Virus record (IMG/VR): IMGVR_UViG_3300031576_000010
Location: 1-64,000 of that record
From: a virus
Strand: one strand, 5' to 3'
DNA: 64,000 nucleotides
Shown: positions 8,268 to 16,248 of the stretch, one piece after another
Numbering within the stretch: the stretch's first letter is position 1
Layout of the letters: each line of letters begins with the position of its first letter
Made by a program: the position numbers and the translations under genes
The notes under the pieces: model-generated
What the model was told of the DNA's origin: nothing
The model's input: only the letters and a program-made list of their open reading frames with translations
Database searches by the model: none

Positions 8268-8774
8268 GTGGGGATCCCGCTCTACAAGGCGGCCGTCCTG
8301 ATGGGCTACCAGAAGGCCCACGTGGCCGGGCCAAGAGGCCAGCTCATCCGGGTGTCGATTGGGTCGCCCCTGTTCCCCGGCCAATGGACCGAGCTGAAGA
8401 TCGGGGACGGGTCCGGCATGTACATGCACGGCCGCACCAAGAAACCGATGCTCTGGTGGGTCGCGGAGCAGTGGCTGGCGGACGGCGACCTCCTCAAGAT
8501 CGAGACGAAGGTGGGGGAGGCGGGGGTCGGGCGGGACGAAACCCGCTCGATGGAGATGGTGTTCTCGATCGATCCACGCGCCCCTCTCGTCGAGGTCAAG
8601 TGGAAGGGGCTGGGCTATCGGGACTGGCCCCTCCTGAAGGCACGGGTCCGGGAGGTGTCGCGCACGACCCCCCAGATGGAACGGGACATCTCGATCACCG
8701 CGGTCTATGACGACCGGCAGGACGGCCCGCGCGATAGCGAGGCGGTGGCAACCAAGCGGCAGGCTGACGAATGA
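8268..8774 (+). CDS. Hypothetical protein, 168 aa
   Basis: Starts GTG 8268, 3 bp after the previous stop. It contains aromatic-rich strand-like segments (LFPGQWTELKIGDGSGMY, KPMLWWVAEQWL) and an acidic/basic tail. No family recognised. It belongs to a run of small, tightly packed rightward genes and overlaps the next start by 4 bp. Confidence 0.55.
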   Translation: MGIPLYKAAVLMGYQKAHVAGPRGQLIRVSIGSPLFPGQWTELKIGDGSGMYMHGRTKKPMLWWVAEQWLADGDLLKIETKVGEAGVGRDETRSMEMVFSIDPRAPLVEVKWKGLGYRDWPLLKARVREVSRTTPQMERDISITAVYDDRQDGPRDSEAVATKRQADE

Positions 8775-9034
8775 GCGGCCGGCCCATCACCGTCTCGATC
8801 GACTACTTGCCAGACGGATCCAACGACTTGGTCGCCGACGACGTCGTGGTGGTGGCGTTCCGGCGGGACGGCCGCGCGAACGTCGAGACCGTTCAGACGT
8901 TCCAACCGCGCCCCGATCGTCGCATCATGCTGAACGCCGCGAAGGCGCTGCTCGCCGAGCTGGCGGAGGATGAGCGTGACATCTATGGGAAAGCGGCGGC
9001 CAGGGCGCTCGAACGGGTCCACCGGAAACTGTAG
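8771..9034 (+). CDS. Hypothetical protein, 87 aa
   Basis: Starts ATG 8771 inside the previous stop (ATGA). An N-terminal strand-rich half (ITVSIDYLPDGSNDLVADDV) is followed by a helical half rich in alanine and leucine. The family is unknown, and it sits in the same small-gene operon. Confidence 0.5.
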   Translation: MSGRPITVSIDYLPDGSNDLVADDVVVVAFRRDGRANVETVQTFQPRPDRRIMLNAAKALLAELAEDERDIYGKAAARALERVHRKL

Positions 9035-9071
9035 GGTCCGATGGGTCAACGGACGAGGCGGCGGCAGAGTG

Positions 9072-9329
9072 GTGGGGGGCGACACGATCAAGTGGATCGC
9101 GCCCGCCGAGTTCATTGTGCCGGTCACCATCGTCACCAGGAACATCGAGCAGGCGCTCGACGCGCTGGGTTGGAGGAAGCGACGTGGACACGATCGTCAA
9201 GTACGTGGGGATCCGGCACGAAGGCGTCTGCATGGTCCGGCGGACCGAGCTGCGAAAGGGCGTGGTCATCCGGATGAACGAGATGACCAGCGTGCCCGCC
9301 TTCGACTGGGGGGACGCCGGAGACCATGA
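9072..9329 (+). CDS. Possible small gene, probably frameshifted near 9180
   Basis: From GTG 9072 the frame shows good phage codon use through TIKWIAPAEFIVPVTIVTRN up to about 9180. After that the same frame degenerates (runs of arginine codons) while the adjacent frame becomes coding. It may be a short gene whose reading continues by chance, or the 5' part of the 9184 gene separated by a frameshift. The 3' boundary given is only the next stop in frame. Confidence 0.3.
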   Translation: MGGDTIKWIAPAEFIVPVTIVTRNIEQALDALGWRKRRGHDRQVRGDPARRRLHGPADRAAKGRGHPDERDDQRARLRLGGRRRP

Positions 9330-9504
9330 CGGAGCCGGCCAGCTCGCGCTCGCGATCCTGTCCGACCACCTTCGCGATGACCTGAAGGCCATCCGGTTCC
9401 GTTCGGCCTACCGGGACGCTGTGATCGCAAGACTCCCGCAAGCCACCTGGGAGCTGCCCGCCGAAGAGGTCGAGCGGGTCGTGAAGGAGTTGCGGGTTGG
9501 CTGA
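9184..9504 (+). CDS. Hypothetical protein, 106 aa
   Basis: GTG 9184 begins a frame with consistent codon use: VDTIVKYVGIRHEGVCMVRR, then a helical C-terminal half ending EEVERVVKELRVG. No family recognised. It may originally have continued from the coding-looking frame just upstream (9072-9180). It overlaps the next gene by 8 bp. Confidence 0.5.
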   Translation: MDTIVKYVGIRHEGVCMVRRTELRKGVVIRMNEMTSVPAFDWGDAGDHDGAGQLALAILSDHLRDDLKAIRFRSAYRDAVIARLPQATWELPAEEVERVVKELRVG

Positions 9505-9772
9505 CCAGTTCATCTACGTCCACGAGGACGAATACGACCCGGTCGACTGCATCACGGCCGGCGAGTTACGCGCCAGCGGGGTCGCGATCCCCTCGGACGT
9601 GCCGGACTGCGGGTGGGTGCCGCGCGCGTCCATCAAGCAGTCGATCGCGGACGATTGCTCGGTCACACCGGACGGCCGGTTCAACGCGACCATCGAGATC
9701 CAGTTCACCGTGGCGTTCCGGTGGGTCGAGATGGACTGTACGGTCGATCCGCCCGTCCAGGAGGAGCCATGA
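9497..9772 (+). CDS. Hypothetical acidic protein, 91 aa
   Basis: TTG start at 9497 within the end of the previous gene. The sequence is acidic at the start (FIYVHEDEYDPVDCITAGEL) and strand-rich later (ATIEIQFTVAFRWVEMDC). Unknown family, part of the small-gene operon. The stop overlaps the next ATG. Confidence 0.45.
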   Translation: MADQFIYVHEDEYDPVDCITAGELRASGVAIPSDVPDCGWVPRASIKQSIADDCSVTPDGRFNATIEIQFTVAFRWVEMDCTVDPPVQEEP

Positions 9773-10167
9773 ACGACGCGACCAAGTGGGGCTGGATGTG
9801 GGACGGGGATGAGGATGCGCACGGCCCGTTCGACTCGCGCGAAGAGGCGCTCGCGGATGCCAACGCCAAGCTGGTGGACATAGGTGACGCGTTCTCCGCG
9901 ACCGTCATGCTGGGTCACTGCCGATACGCCGACCCGGTCGACTCGATCGACATGGAGGTCGATCACGTCCTCGATATGATGGACCAGCGGGCAGGCGAAA
10001 ACGACTTCGGATGGTACGACGACGAGATTTTCGAGGCGAAGGGAACGAAGGTCGACGCCCAGAAGGCGCTCACCGCCTGCCTGGAGGGATGGGCGCGCGA
10101 GTGGGTCGAAACGTCCGTCTGGACGCTCGATGAGGTCGATCGGGTCGAGCTGACCCGGGATTGCTAG
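9769..10167 (+). CDS. Hypothetical acidic protein, 132 aa
   Basis: ATGA overlap with the previous gene. The protein is strongly acidic with many tryptophans (ATKWGWMWDGDEDAHGPF), an EEALADANAKL helix and a C-terminal EGWAREWVETSVWTLDEVD. Small acidic proteins of this sort in early phage operons often bind host factors, but nothing here shows a target. Confidence 0.5.
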   Translation: MNDATKWGWMWDGDEDAHGPFDSREEALADANAKLVDIGDAFSATVMLGHCRYADPVDSIDMEVDHVLDMMDQRAGENDFGWYDDEIFEAKGTKVDAQKALTACLEGWAREWVETSVWTLDEVDRVELTRDC

Positions 10168-10173
10168 GGAGGA

Positions 10174-10395
10174 GTGGGTCGGATCAAGGTCGAGGTGAAT
10201 GGCAAACTGGCCATGTTGCGCGAGGAGACGTCCATGGAGACGCGGGAGCGGGAGACTCGCGAGGCGTGGGCGGTTGAGGACCGGCAGACCCTCGTGTGCG
10301 CGGCCAAGAGCCGCCGGGTACCCGGCGCCGACCACATGAGCAGAGCTAAGCTGCTCGACGCTATTGTGGCGATTGAGCTGGGCAAGGATCGATGA
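10174..10395 (+). CDS. Small protein with SAP/Rho-N-like C-terminus
   Basis: 73 residues from GTG 10174. The C-terminal half (SRRVPGADHMSRAKLLDAIV) resembles the helix-extended-loop-helix of SAP or Rho-N domains that bind nucleic acid; the match is short and tentative. The stop overlaps the start of the helicase gene by 4 bp, so the two are probably translated together. Confidence 0.45.
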   Translation: MGRIKVEVNGKLAMLREETSMETRERETREAWAVEDRQTLVCAAKSRRVPGADHMSRAKLLDAIVAIELGKDR

Positions 10396-11288
10396 TCACG
10401 CTGGCGGGCGCGGGGCGCGACCGACTCGCCATCTTCCTGGTCGACGAACCCGAGGATGCCGCGGCGGTGATCCGCTCGCTCCTGAACGTCCGGGAGAACC
10501 GGAACCAGACCGGCTTCTTCCTCCCGGTCCACGACTTCCCGATCCTCCGCGAACGGCTCGACCGCCTTGGCATCACCCAAACAACCGGCCGGCGCGAAAT
10601 GGACGACAACGCCGCACTCGCGGTCCGGTCGTACCTGGCCGCGCTCGAACGGAACGATCGCATCAAGGCGGGCGACCTGAACGACGAGATCGTCGCGGAC
10701 ATCGAAGCAGGTGCGCTCAAGAGTCCCCTGTGGACCGACCAGGTCGCGGACGTCCGGTTCATCCTGCGGCACGGGCGTGTCGGGGTGTTCAGCGAGATGG
10801 GGGTGGGCAAGAGCTTGACCGCGCTCGCCGGCTTCGTGGTCTTGCGGGCCCGCCGGCTCGCAAGGTACGCGCTGGTCATCGGGCCCAACGCGGTCAAGCA
10901 GAACTGGATCCGGCAGATCGCCCAGCACACCAGCATGACGGTCGAGGAGCTGGGGAACGGGCGGTCGACCGTCTTGCGCCGCATCAAGAAGCAGGCGGCC
11001 CGCCGGACCGACGTCTGCATCACGCACTACGAGGCGCTCCGGTCCGACGACATCCGCGACCAGCTCGTCAAGATGCCGTTCGACATGGTCATCTTAGATG
11101 AGATTCATCGTGCAAAAAACCTCGACACCGACACGACCAAGGCGGTGGCCGACACGCTCGCGCGGATCCGCCCGGCCGTCGAGCTAGTCGAAGCTGATAT
11201 CGAGCTGGTGACAGAGACTGGCATCGTATTGACGACCGCACTTCTTCCTGCTAGCATGGCCATTGGTGATGAGGTCGAGTTCCTCTAG
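10392..11288 (+). CDS. SNF2-family helicase, N-terminal half (split gene)
   Basis: 298 residues. Walker A is SEMGVGKS (134-141), motif Ia lies in VIGPNAVKQNWIRQI, and motif II is DEIH (236-239). Similarity to SNF2/DEAD helicases stops after DTLARIRP (about residue 261, base 11,172). The last 37 residues are unlike the family and contain the promoter of the following HNH gene, so they look like read-through into inserted DNA. The missing motifs III-VI are found 8.6 kb away at 19866-20933. The protein could work only if it pairs with that second half. Alternatively it is an inactive remnant. Confidence 0.8.
   Translation: MITLAGAGRDRLAIFLVDEPEDAAAVIRSLLNVRENRNQTGFFLPVHDFPILRERLDRLGITQTTGRREMDDNAALAVRSYLAALERNDRIKAGDLNDEIVADIEAGALKSPLWTDQVADVRFILRHGRVGVFSEMGVGKSLTALAGFVVLRARRLARYALVIGPNAVKQNWIRQIAQHTSMTVEELGNGRSTVLRRIKKQAARRTDVCITHYEALRSDDIRDQLVKMPFDMVILDEIHRAKNLDTDTTKAVADTLARIRPAVELVEADIELVTETGIVLTTALLPASMAIGDEVEFL
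11229..11257 (+). promoter_or_regulatory. Promoter for HNH gene
   Basis: TTGACG (11229-11234), 17-bp spacer, TAGCAT (11252-11257), directly before the HNH start. It lies in the tail of the SNF2 N-terminal half, supporting the view that this tail is inserted sequence. Confidence 0.5.
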
Positions 11289-11919
11289 ACGAAAGTTTAC
11301 CGACAGGCAGGAGAAGGCGATCTGCCGTCGTTACTCGGCCGGCGGAGACGGCTGCGTCATACTTGCCAAGGCGTTCGGCTGCACGCACCAGACCATCTTG
11401 GATGTGTTGCGACGTCACGATGTCGCGGTCCGAGACCACACCGCACCAAAGCCAGGCCGCCGAAAGCTGAAAGGACAGGAGAGACGCGTGCTCGCCGCGT
11501 ATGCGGCTGGAGCCAGCATCAGAAAGCTAGCGGTCAAACACGGGGTCTCGGACGTGGCGGTCAAGGGGCTCCTCGTTCGCAACGCCGTCGAGATCCGCAA
11601 GGTGCGAGGGCCGACGGCTTGGAACTGGAACGGCGGCCGTCATGCGACGAGCGCCGGTTACATCTACGTGCGGTTATACCCTGGCCACCGCTTCTTCCAC
11701 CTGACGAGACGCGGCTTGATCCTTGAACACCGGTTGATCATGGCGCAACTGCTTGGGCGACCACTCACGGCACGCGAGATGGTTCACCATATCAACGGGA
11801 TCAAGGACGACAACCGCCAGGAGAACCTTCAGCTCCACCACAGGAACCACGGATCCGGAGTGGTGCTCAGATGTCAGGCGTGTGGGTCTGTAGATATCAA
11901 ACCGGACAAGATCGCTTGA
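11263..11919 (+). CDS. HNH homing endonuclease with HTH repeats
   Basis: 218 residues from TTG 11263 (ATG 11269 is also possible). Two N-terminal helix-turn-helix units (RRYSAGGDGCVILAKAFGCT and AYAAGASIRKLAVKHGVSDV) precede NWNGG and an HNH core, LEHRLIMAQLLG and MVHHINGIKDDNRQENL, with a C-terminal CQACG. This is a free-standing homing endonuclease. It lies where the SNF2 helicase is broken, between motifs II and III, which are conserved codons typical of homing target sites. The stop codon forms part of the next promoter's -35 box. Confidence 0.85.
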   Translation: MVMRSSSSRRKFTDRQEKAICRRYSAGGDGCVILAKAFGCTHQTILDVLRRHDVAVRDHTAPKPGRRKLKGQERRVLAAYAAGASIRKLAVKHGVSDVAVKGLLVRNAVEIRKVRGPTAWNWNGGRHATSAGYIYVRLYPGHRFFHLTRRGLILEHRLIMAQLLGRPLTAREMVHHINGIKDDNRQENLQLHHRNHGSGVVLRCQACGSVDIKPDKIA

Positions 11920-11945
11920 CACACGCAACCCGTCAGCGCCATAAC
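11916..11945 (+). promoter_or_regulatory. Promoter driving DinG-Cas12 operon
   Basis: TTGACA at 11916-11921 in the shared context TTGACACACGCAA, with CATAAC at 11940-11945 after an 18-bp spacer. The TGA within the -35 box is the HNH stop codon. The only genes immediately downstream are the DinG helicase and the coupled Cas12-like gene. Confidence 0.65.
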
Positions 11946-11958
11946 TGCCCGAGGATCC

Positions 11959-14049
11959 ATGAGCGACTACATCGACGACGTCTTCGGGGCGAACGGCATC
12001 TTGGCCAAGAGTGACCTGCGCGCCGCCGTCCGGCCCGGCCAGATCGAGATGGCGCGAGCGGTCGACCATTCGCTCCGCGCCCGCGCCAACATGATGTGCG
12101 AGGCGGGAACCGGGACGGGCAAAACGTTCGCCTACCTGGTGCCCGCGATCGCCAACCAGTTGGTCACGATCGTCGTGACGCGCAACAACCTGCTGGCCGA
12201 CCAGCTCTACCTCAAGGACCTGCCGACCCTCCACCGGCTCCTTCCGTGGAAGTTCACGTTCGCGCAGATCAAGGGGAAGGGGCGGTACCTGTGCGTCGCC
12301 AAGTTCCCGGGGCTTCCGGGCTCATCGCCCCCGCCCCTACAACGGTACGATGACGCCGACGTCGACGCCGAGATCCAGCGGTGGGCCCCAACCACCCGGA
12401 CGGGCGACTTCTCGGAGCTGTCGTTCACCATCCCGGACCGCCTGCTCCACCGCTACACCGCCAACCAGGACGAGTGTGAACGGCGCAAGTGCCCCGCGTT
12501 CCAGTCGTGCCACTACTACGCGGCCAAGCGGAACGCGGCAGTCGCCCAGGTGGTCGTGACCAACTACCACGTGTTCTTCTCGCACCTGCGGTACGGCCGC
12601 GTCCTGCCCGACTACGACGTCGTCATCATGGACGAGGGGCACGACGCCCCCGACATCGCGCGCGACTTCTTCGGGTTCCGCGTGACCGCTGGGGCGGTCA
12701 GGAGGATCGCGGGTCTGGTCGGCAGAGCCTCGAAGGCCAGCGGGGACGCGGCCGCCGCGCTCAAGAACGAGTTGATCGACTCGGCCAACACCCTGTTCGC
12801 CGACCTGGCTGCCTACCAGGCGATCGAGCGGGGCATCCGGATCAGGAAACCGATCGCCGTCGAGTACACCGGAACCGTCCGGCTGCTCCGCGATGCCGCC
12901 AGCCAGTTGAAAGACGAGGCCGATGAGCTGGCTGTAGAGGACCCGCCTGGCCGCCAGGAGTTGCTCCGGCATTCCCGCCGCGCCTCCGAACTGGCCCGCC
13001 AGATCACCGAGGCGGTCAACCTCTCGAAGCACGAGTCGTTCATCTACCAGATCGACGGCGATCGCGCCGACCTGGTCAGCCGGGCGATCAACCCGGCCGA
13101 GTTTCTCGCGCGCCATCTCAACGTCGGGCCCGCGCCCGACACCGAGGAGTCGAGCGCGGCCGAGAATGACGATGGCGTCTACGACGACCAACCGGCCGAC
13201 GAGACACCCGAGCCCCACGCGCACGTCATGACGTCCGCGACCATCACGACCCCGACGCTCGGCGGGGCGCCGTCGTTCGAGTTCGTGCGCACCACCATGG
13301 GGATCAAGGAGACGGGCGTCTGCTTGGCCGAGTCGCCATTCCAGCTCGACCGACAGTGCCTCCTGATCATCCCGTGGGAAGCGCCCAGGCCGCCGGAGGG
13401 TCGTCTGTCCCCCGCCACCAGAGCCGAACGGATGAAGGGGTGGCACGCGGGTGTCGCCAGCATGGTGGTCAAGGTGGCGGAGCGGGCGCGCGGCCGTACC
13501 CTCGCGCTCTTCACGTCGAACGCGTCGCTCAACGCATCGTACGACGCGCTCGTGCGCGCGGGCCTGCCGTACCAGATCCTCCGGCAGGGTGGCGGCACCC
13601 CCAACGCCAAGCTGGTCGAGGCGTTCAAGCGGGACGTCAACTCGGTCCTGCTGGGCGTCGACTCGTTCTGGCAGGGGATCGATGTGCCTGGCGAATCGCT
13701 CTCGTGCGTCGTGATCGACAAGCTGCCATACAAGCACAGCGGCATCGACCCCATCCTCGACGCGATCGAAGAGCGGGACGGACGCGACCGTGCGTTCACC
13801 GAGTACAACCTGCCCCGCACCATCATCCAGTTCCGACAGGCGTTCGGCCGGCTGATTCGGTCAGAGGCCGACAAGGGCGTGGTCGTCATGCTCGACCCGC
13901 GCGTCATCGAGCGAAACCGCGCCCAGTTTCTCGGCGCGTTGCCTGGTGTGCGACTCAGCCAGGACCTCGGCGACATCCCATGCTTCCTCGACGGCGCTGC
14001 ACCGATCCCATTCGTGTTGCCGCCTCCGCCGCGGGTTGGAATCCGATGA
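11959..14049 (+). CDS. DinG/XPD-family Fe-S DNA helicase
   Basis: 696 residues, the normal length for DinG. Walker A AGTGTGKT is at 49-56. Fe-S cysteines are C112, C173, C178 and C184, in the spacing of XPD/DinG enzymes, followed by VVTNYHVFF. The Walker B box reads DEGH (225-228). The C-terminal half has SFWQGIDVPGESLSCVVIDK and the motif VI sequence QFRQAFGRLIRSE. These enzymes unwind DNA 5'-3' and displace R-loops. The stop overlaps the start of the Cas12-like gene (ATGA), so the two are coupled. In type IV-A CRISPR a DinG helicase is the working enzyme, which suggests a similar partnership here, although an ordinary replication role is also possible. Confidence 0.85.
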   Translation: MSDYIDDVFGANGILAKSDLRAAVRPGQIEMARAVDHSLRARANMMCEAGTGTGKTFAYLVPAIANQLVTIVVTRNNLLADQLYLKDLPTLHRLLPWKFTFAQIKGKGRYLCVAKFPGLPGSSPPPLQRYDDADVDAEIQRWAPTTRTGDFSELSFTIPDRLLHRYTANQDECERRKCPAFQSCHYYAAKRNAAVAQVVVTNYHVFFSHLRYGRVLPDYDVVIMDEGHDAPDIARDFFGFRVTAGAVRRIAGLVGRASKASGDAAAALKNELIDSANTLFADLAAYQAIERGIRIRKPIAVEYTGTVRLLRDAASQLKDEADELAVEDPPGRQELLRHSRRASELARQITEAVNLSKHESFIYQIDGDRADLVSRAINPAEFLARHLNVGPAPDTEESSAAENDDGVYDDQPADETPEPHAHVMTSATITTPTLGGAPSFEFVRTTMGIKETGVCLAESPFQLDRQCLLIIPWEAPRPPEGRLSPATRAERMKGWHAGVASMVVKVAERARGRTLALFTSNASLNASYDALVRAGLPYQILRQGGGTPNAKLVEAFKRDVNSVLLGVDSFWQGIDVPGESLSCVVIDKLPYKHSGIDPILDAIEERDGRDRAFTEYNLPRTIIQFRQAFGRLIRSEADKGVVVMLDPRVIERNRAQFLGALPGVRLSQDLGDIPCFLDGAAPIPFVLPPPPRVGIR

Positions 14050-15959
14050 AAAGAAAACTATTGACTACCGAAACAATGGACGATGACGTCACGCGAGAGA
14101 ATCAAGAGGAAGAGAAAACGGGACCAAAGCGCCATGTCCCGCGAGAGCGAGCAACCGCTGCCCTCCGACTCGATGTTCGACGCGTCACGTCCACCGGCCT
14201 CGTCGGCAAAGAGGCATGGGCATTGCTCACCTCCGAGTATGAAAAGGTCGCGCGGGGCGTCCAAGACGGACTGACACGTGTGTGGTTGCGGATCCACCAG
14301 CTACGTCAACAACACGGTCGAATCAGGTGGCCGTTTACCGCTGAGATGACGGCGTGGCCTGAAGGTACCCCATTACCAGTCGAGTGGTTTCGGGACACCG
14401 ACTTCGACCGGGATCCGACCGTAGGTCCGAGGTATATGCCGCCTATCATTACCGGCAAGACAAGCAAGCCATTGAAGAATCAACCCAAGAAGCCCGACTT
14501 CCTTGCGGCCTACCGGGCCGGCGAATGGTTGGGCGTACAGGACACCATCTACTACGCGCTCCGTGCCCAAGGGGTCGGTAGCGCGATCGCTGCCAGCACA
14601 TCCAACAAGATCGCCGGCTCGGAGCTGTCCTGGTCGAAGTTGATCCGGCTGATCAATGGTGGACTCAAGTATCCGGTGCTCGACCGAACATTCATGATCA
14701 TTCCAGGGAGTGACTGGAGCCTCTCGTTCTCTCCGGTCGAGCGCCCCGTCACCAAGAAGGATGAGCACGGCAACGTCATGGTCGACAAACGCGGCAAGGA
14801 GCTTTACGTACGCGATGCGGCCAAGAAGGTCATGTACGCGCCCGTCTTCGATGAGAACGGCGACCCGGTCCTCGCGCCCGTCATCAATTTCCGCGTCGGT
14901 ATCGACAACCTGCCTTTACGACTCACGTGCGAGCGGTTCCACGGGAAGGGCGCGCGTTCACGCAACGTCATCCTCAACCACTTGGCAGCGATGGGGGCAA
15001 GTGTCGGAGATGTCAACACCGACCAAAAGAAGACGCGAAGGAAGAAACCGCTCGATGCCGACGAAGTGGCCGCTATCATAAAGACTGGCTGGCACCGCGG
15101 AGCCATCACGATCCGTCGTGTCTGTGAGAGGGCCGGGGCCAAGACGTCGTGGCAAGCGATCATCGCATACCACTCGCCAAGACCGGACAAGAACACGGAG
15201 ACAGACGCGGTCGTCGCGGTACACCGAGGCATCGCCAACTTTCTGACGGTTGCGGTGCTGTATCCTAATCGAGACAAGCCGTGGTTTCCGCATGCTTTCT
15301 CCGGCGACGGGATCGTCCGATCGAAAGTGATGTTCGGGGCTGAGCGTGATCGAGCACGACGCCGCGGCGGCGGCGTTGGGCGGCGGGCGCGCAACCGCCT
15401 GATGGCAAAAGTGGGTGACAAGGAAAGACGGCTCAGCAGTCTTCACTGCTGGCGGGCTGCCGCCTGGCTACAACGTATCATCGAGGAGGTAAATCCCAAA
15501 CTAGTCATCCTAGACGATTTCTCCACGCCGATCGTATCGGACTCTGGAGAATCATTGCCAGGGATGATTACCAGGTTTCCGTTCGCCCAACTCAAGCTGA
15601 AGGTGATCGACGCCATCACTAGAAGGGCGGGCGTTGAAGTCATCGAGGTACCGTCGAAGTACGTGTCGGTCCAGTGCCCAGTGTGCAACAACACCGATCA
15701 GGGGAACATTCACAAGCGTGCGGGCGTACGGTGCATCCCGCATTTGGAACGAGATGATCGCAACGCTGGCACGTTCGTGGAATCGGGTGAGTTCCACTGC
15801 ACCATGTGTCACACGGTCGGCGACTTGGATCGGATCGCCGCGCTAAATCTGCTGATTCGAGTAGGTGATCCGGACGGGAAGCTCCGCAAAGGGCTGTGGC
15901 GATACTATGAGCAGATCAACAGGGTCAAGGAGGCGGAAAAGAAGAAGAAGGTCGGATAG
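14046..15959 (+). CDS. Cas12-like CRISPR effector with degraded RuvC active site
   Basis: 637 residues, about the size of compact type V effectors. The C-terminal third aligns with TnpB/Cas12 RuvC order. RuvC-I is AVVAVHRGIANFLTVAV, with His393 where catalytic Asp is expected. A bridge segment is KVGDKERRLSSLHCWRA. RuvC-II is KLVILDDFSTP, with Asp490 replacing the catalytic Glu. Then come VEVIEVPSKYVSVQCPVC (C544, C547), a second pair FHCTMC (C585, C588), and RuvC-III DRIAALNLL with Asp595 kept. Two of three metal ligands are changed, so DNA cutting should be lost or weak while guided binding may persist. It precedes the CRISPR array by 288 bp. The N-terminal 390 residues match nothing I can name. 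The gene is less GC-rich than DinG, hinting at separate acquisition. Confidence 0.85.
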   Translation: MKRKLLTTETMDDDVTRENQEEEKTGPKRHVPRERATAALRLDVRRVTSTGLVGKEAWALLTSEYEKVARGVQDGLTRVWLRIHQLRQQHGRIRWPFTAEMTAWPEGTPLPVEWFRDTDFDRDPTVGPRYMPPIITGKTSKPLKNQPKKPDFLAAYRAGEWLGVQDTIYYALRAQGVGSAIAASTSNKIAGSELSWSKLIRLINGGLKYPVLDRTFMIIPGSDWSLSFSPVERPVTKKDEHGNVMVDKRGKELYVRDAAKKVMYAPVFDENGDPVLAPVINFRVGIDNLPLRLTCERFHGKGARSRNVILNHLAAMGASVGDVNTDQKKTRRKKPLDADEVAAIIKTGWHRGAITIRRVCERAGAKTSWQAIIAYHSPRPDKNTETDAVVAVHRGIANFLTVAVLYPNRDKPWFPHAFSGDGIVRSKVMFGAERDRARRRGGGVGRRARNRLMAKVGDKERRLSSLHCWRAAAWLQRIIEEVNPKLVILDDFSTPIVSDSGESLPGMITRFPFAQLKLKVIDAITRRAGVEVIEVPSKYVSVQCPVCNNTDQGNIHKRAGVRCIPHLERDDRNAGTFVESGEFHCTMCHTVGDLDRIAALNLLIRVGDPDGKLRKGLWRYYEQINRVKEAEKKKKVG

Positions 15960-16247
15960 GGATTCTCGGCGGCGAGAAGGAGCTGTGAAGCGATGGTCCC
16001 CAACAGACGGCCGACTGCACCGGCCGACTGGGTACCGCACTGTCGGTATCGCAAAACCACCGCGAGCATACGGGCCAGCAGCTTCACATCTCCTTCTTGC
16101 CGCAGAGTACGGCGTGCGAGCGGTCCAGTGGTGCGTAACCAACAGAACCGACGTTCTTTGACAATTCAAAGGTAGCTGACGACGTTTTGCTAGGTGCTCG
16201 CAATCCCGTCGCCAGGTACGCGGATTTGTACCGCTACCTGGCGACGG
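15960..16247 (+). other. Leader region between Cas12-like gene and array
   Basis: 288 bp without a convincing gene. It holds a weak promoter (16158-16186) and a strong inverted repeat beside the first CRISPR repeat. I looked for a stretch complementary to the repeat (a tracrRNA anti-repeat) and saw only short, unconvincing matches. The first 190 bp show nothing else I can name. Confidence 0.6.
16158..16186 (+). promoter_or_regulatory. Candidate leader promoter for CRISPR array
   Basis: TTGACA at 16158-16163, 17-bp spacer, GACGTT at 16181-16186; the latter differs from the TACGTT box at 7559 by one base. A start near 16193 would run through the hairpin into the array on the + strand. The -10 box is weak. 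Confidence 0.4.
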
Positions 16248-16248
16248 G
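16205..16248. repeat. 14-bp perfect inverted repeat abutting first CRISPR repeat
   Basis: Left arm CCCGTCGCCAGGTA (16205-16218) and right arm TACCTGGCGACGGG (16235-16248) are exact complements around a 16-nt loop that can itself form a GCGG/CCGC stem. The right arm shares its last G with the first base of the array. No T-run follows on either side, so it is not a classical terminator. Confidence 0.75.

Noticed and set aside
11170-11960. Group I intron carrying the HNH gene
   Set aside because: Only about 40 bp are noncoding around the HNH gene, too little for an intron core, and the downstream exon is 8 kb away.
15960-16160. tracrRNA with an anti-repeat
   Set aside because: Only 5-6-base matches to the repeat's complement are visible; no extended pairing or matching terminator.
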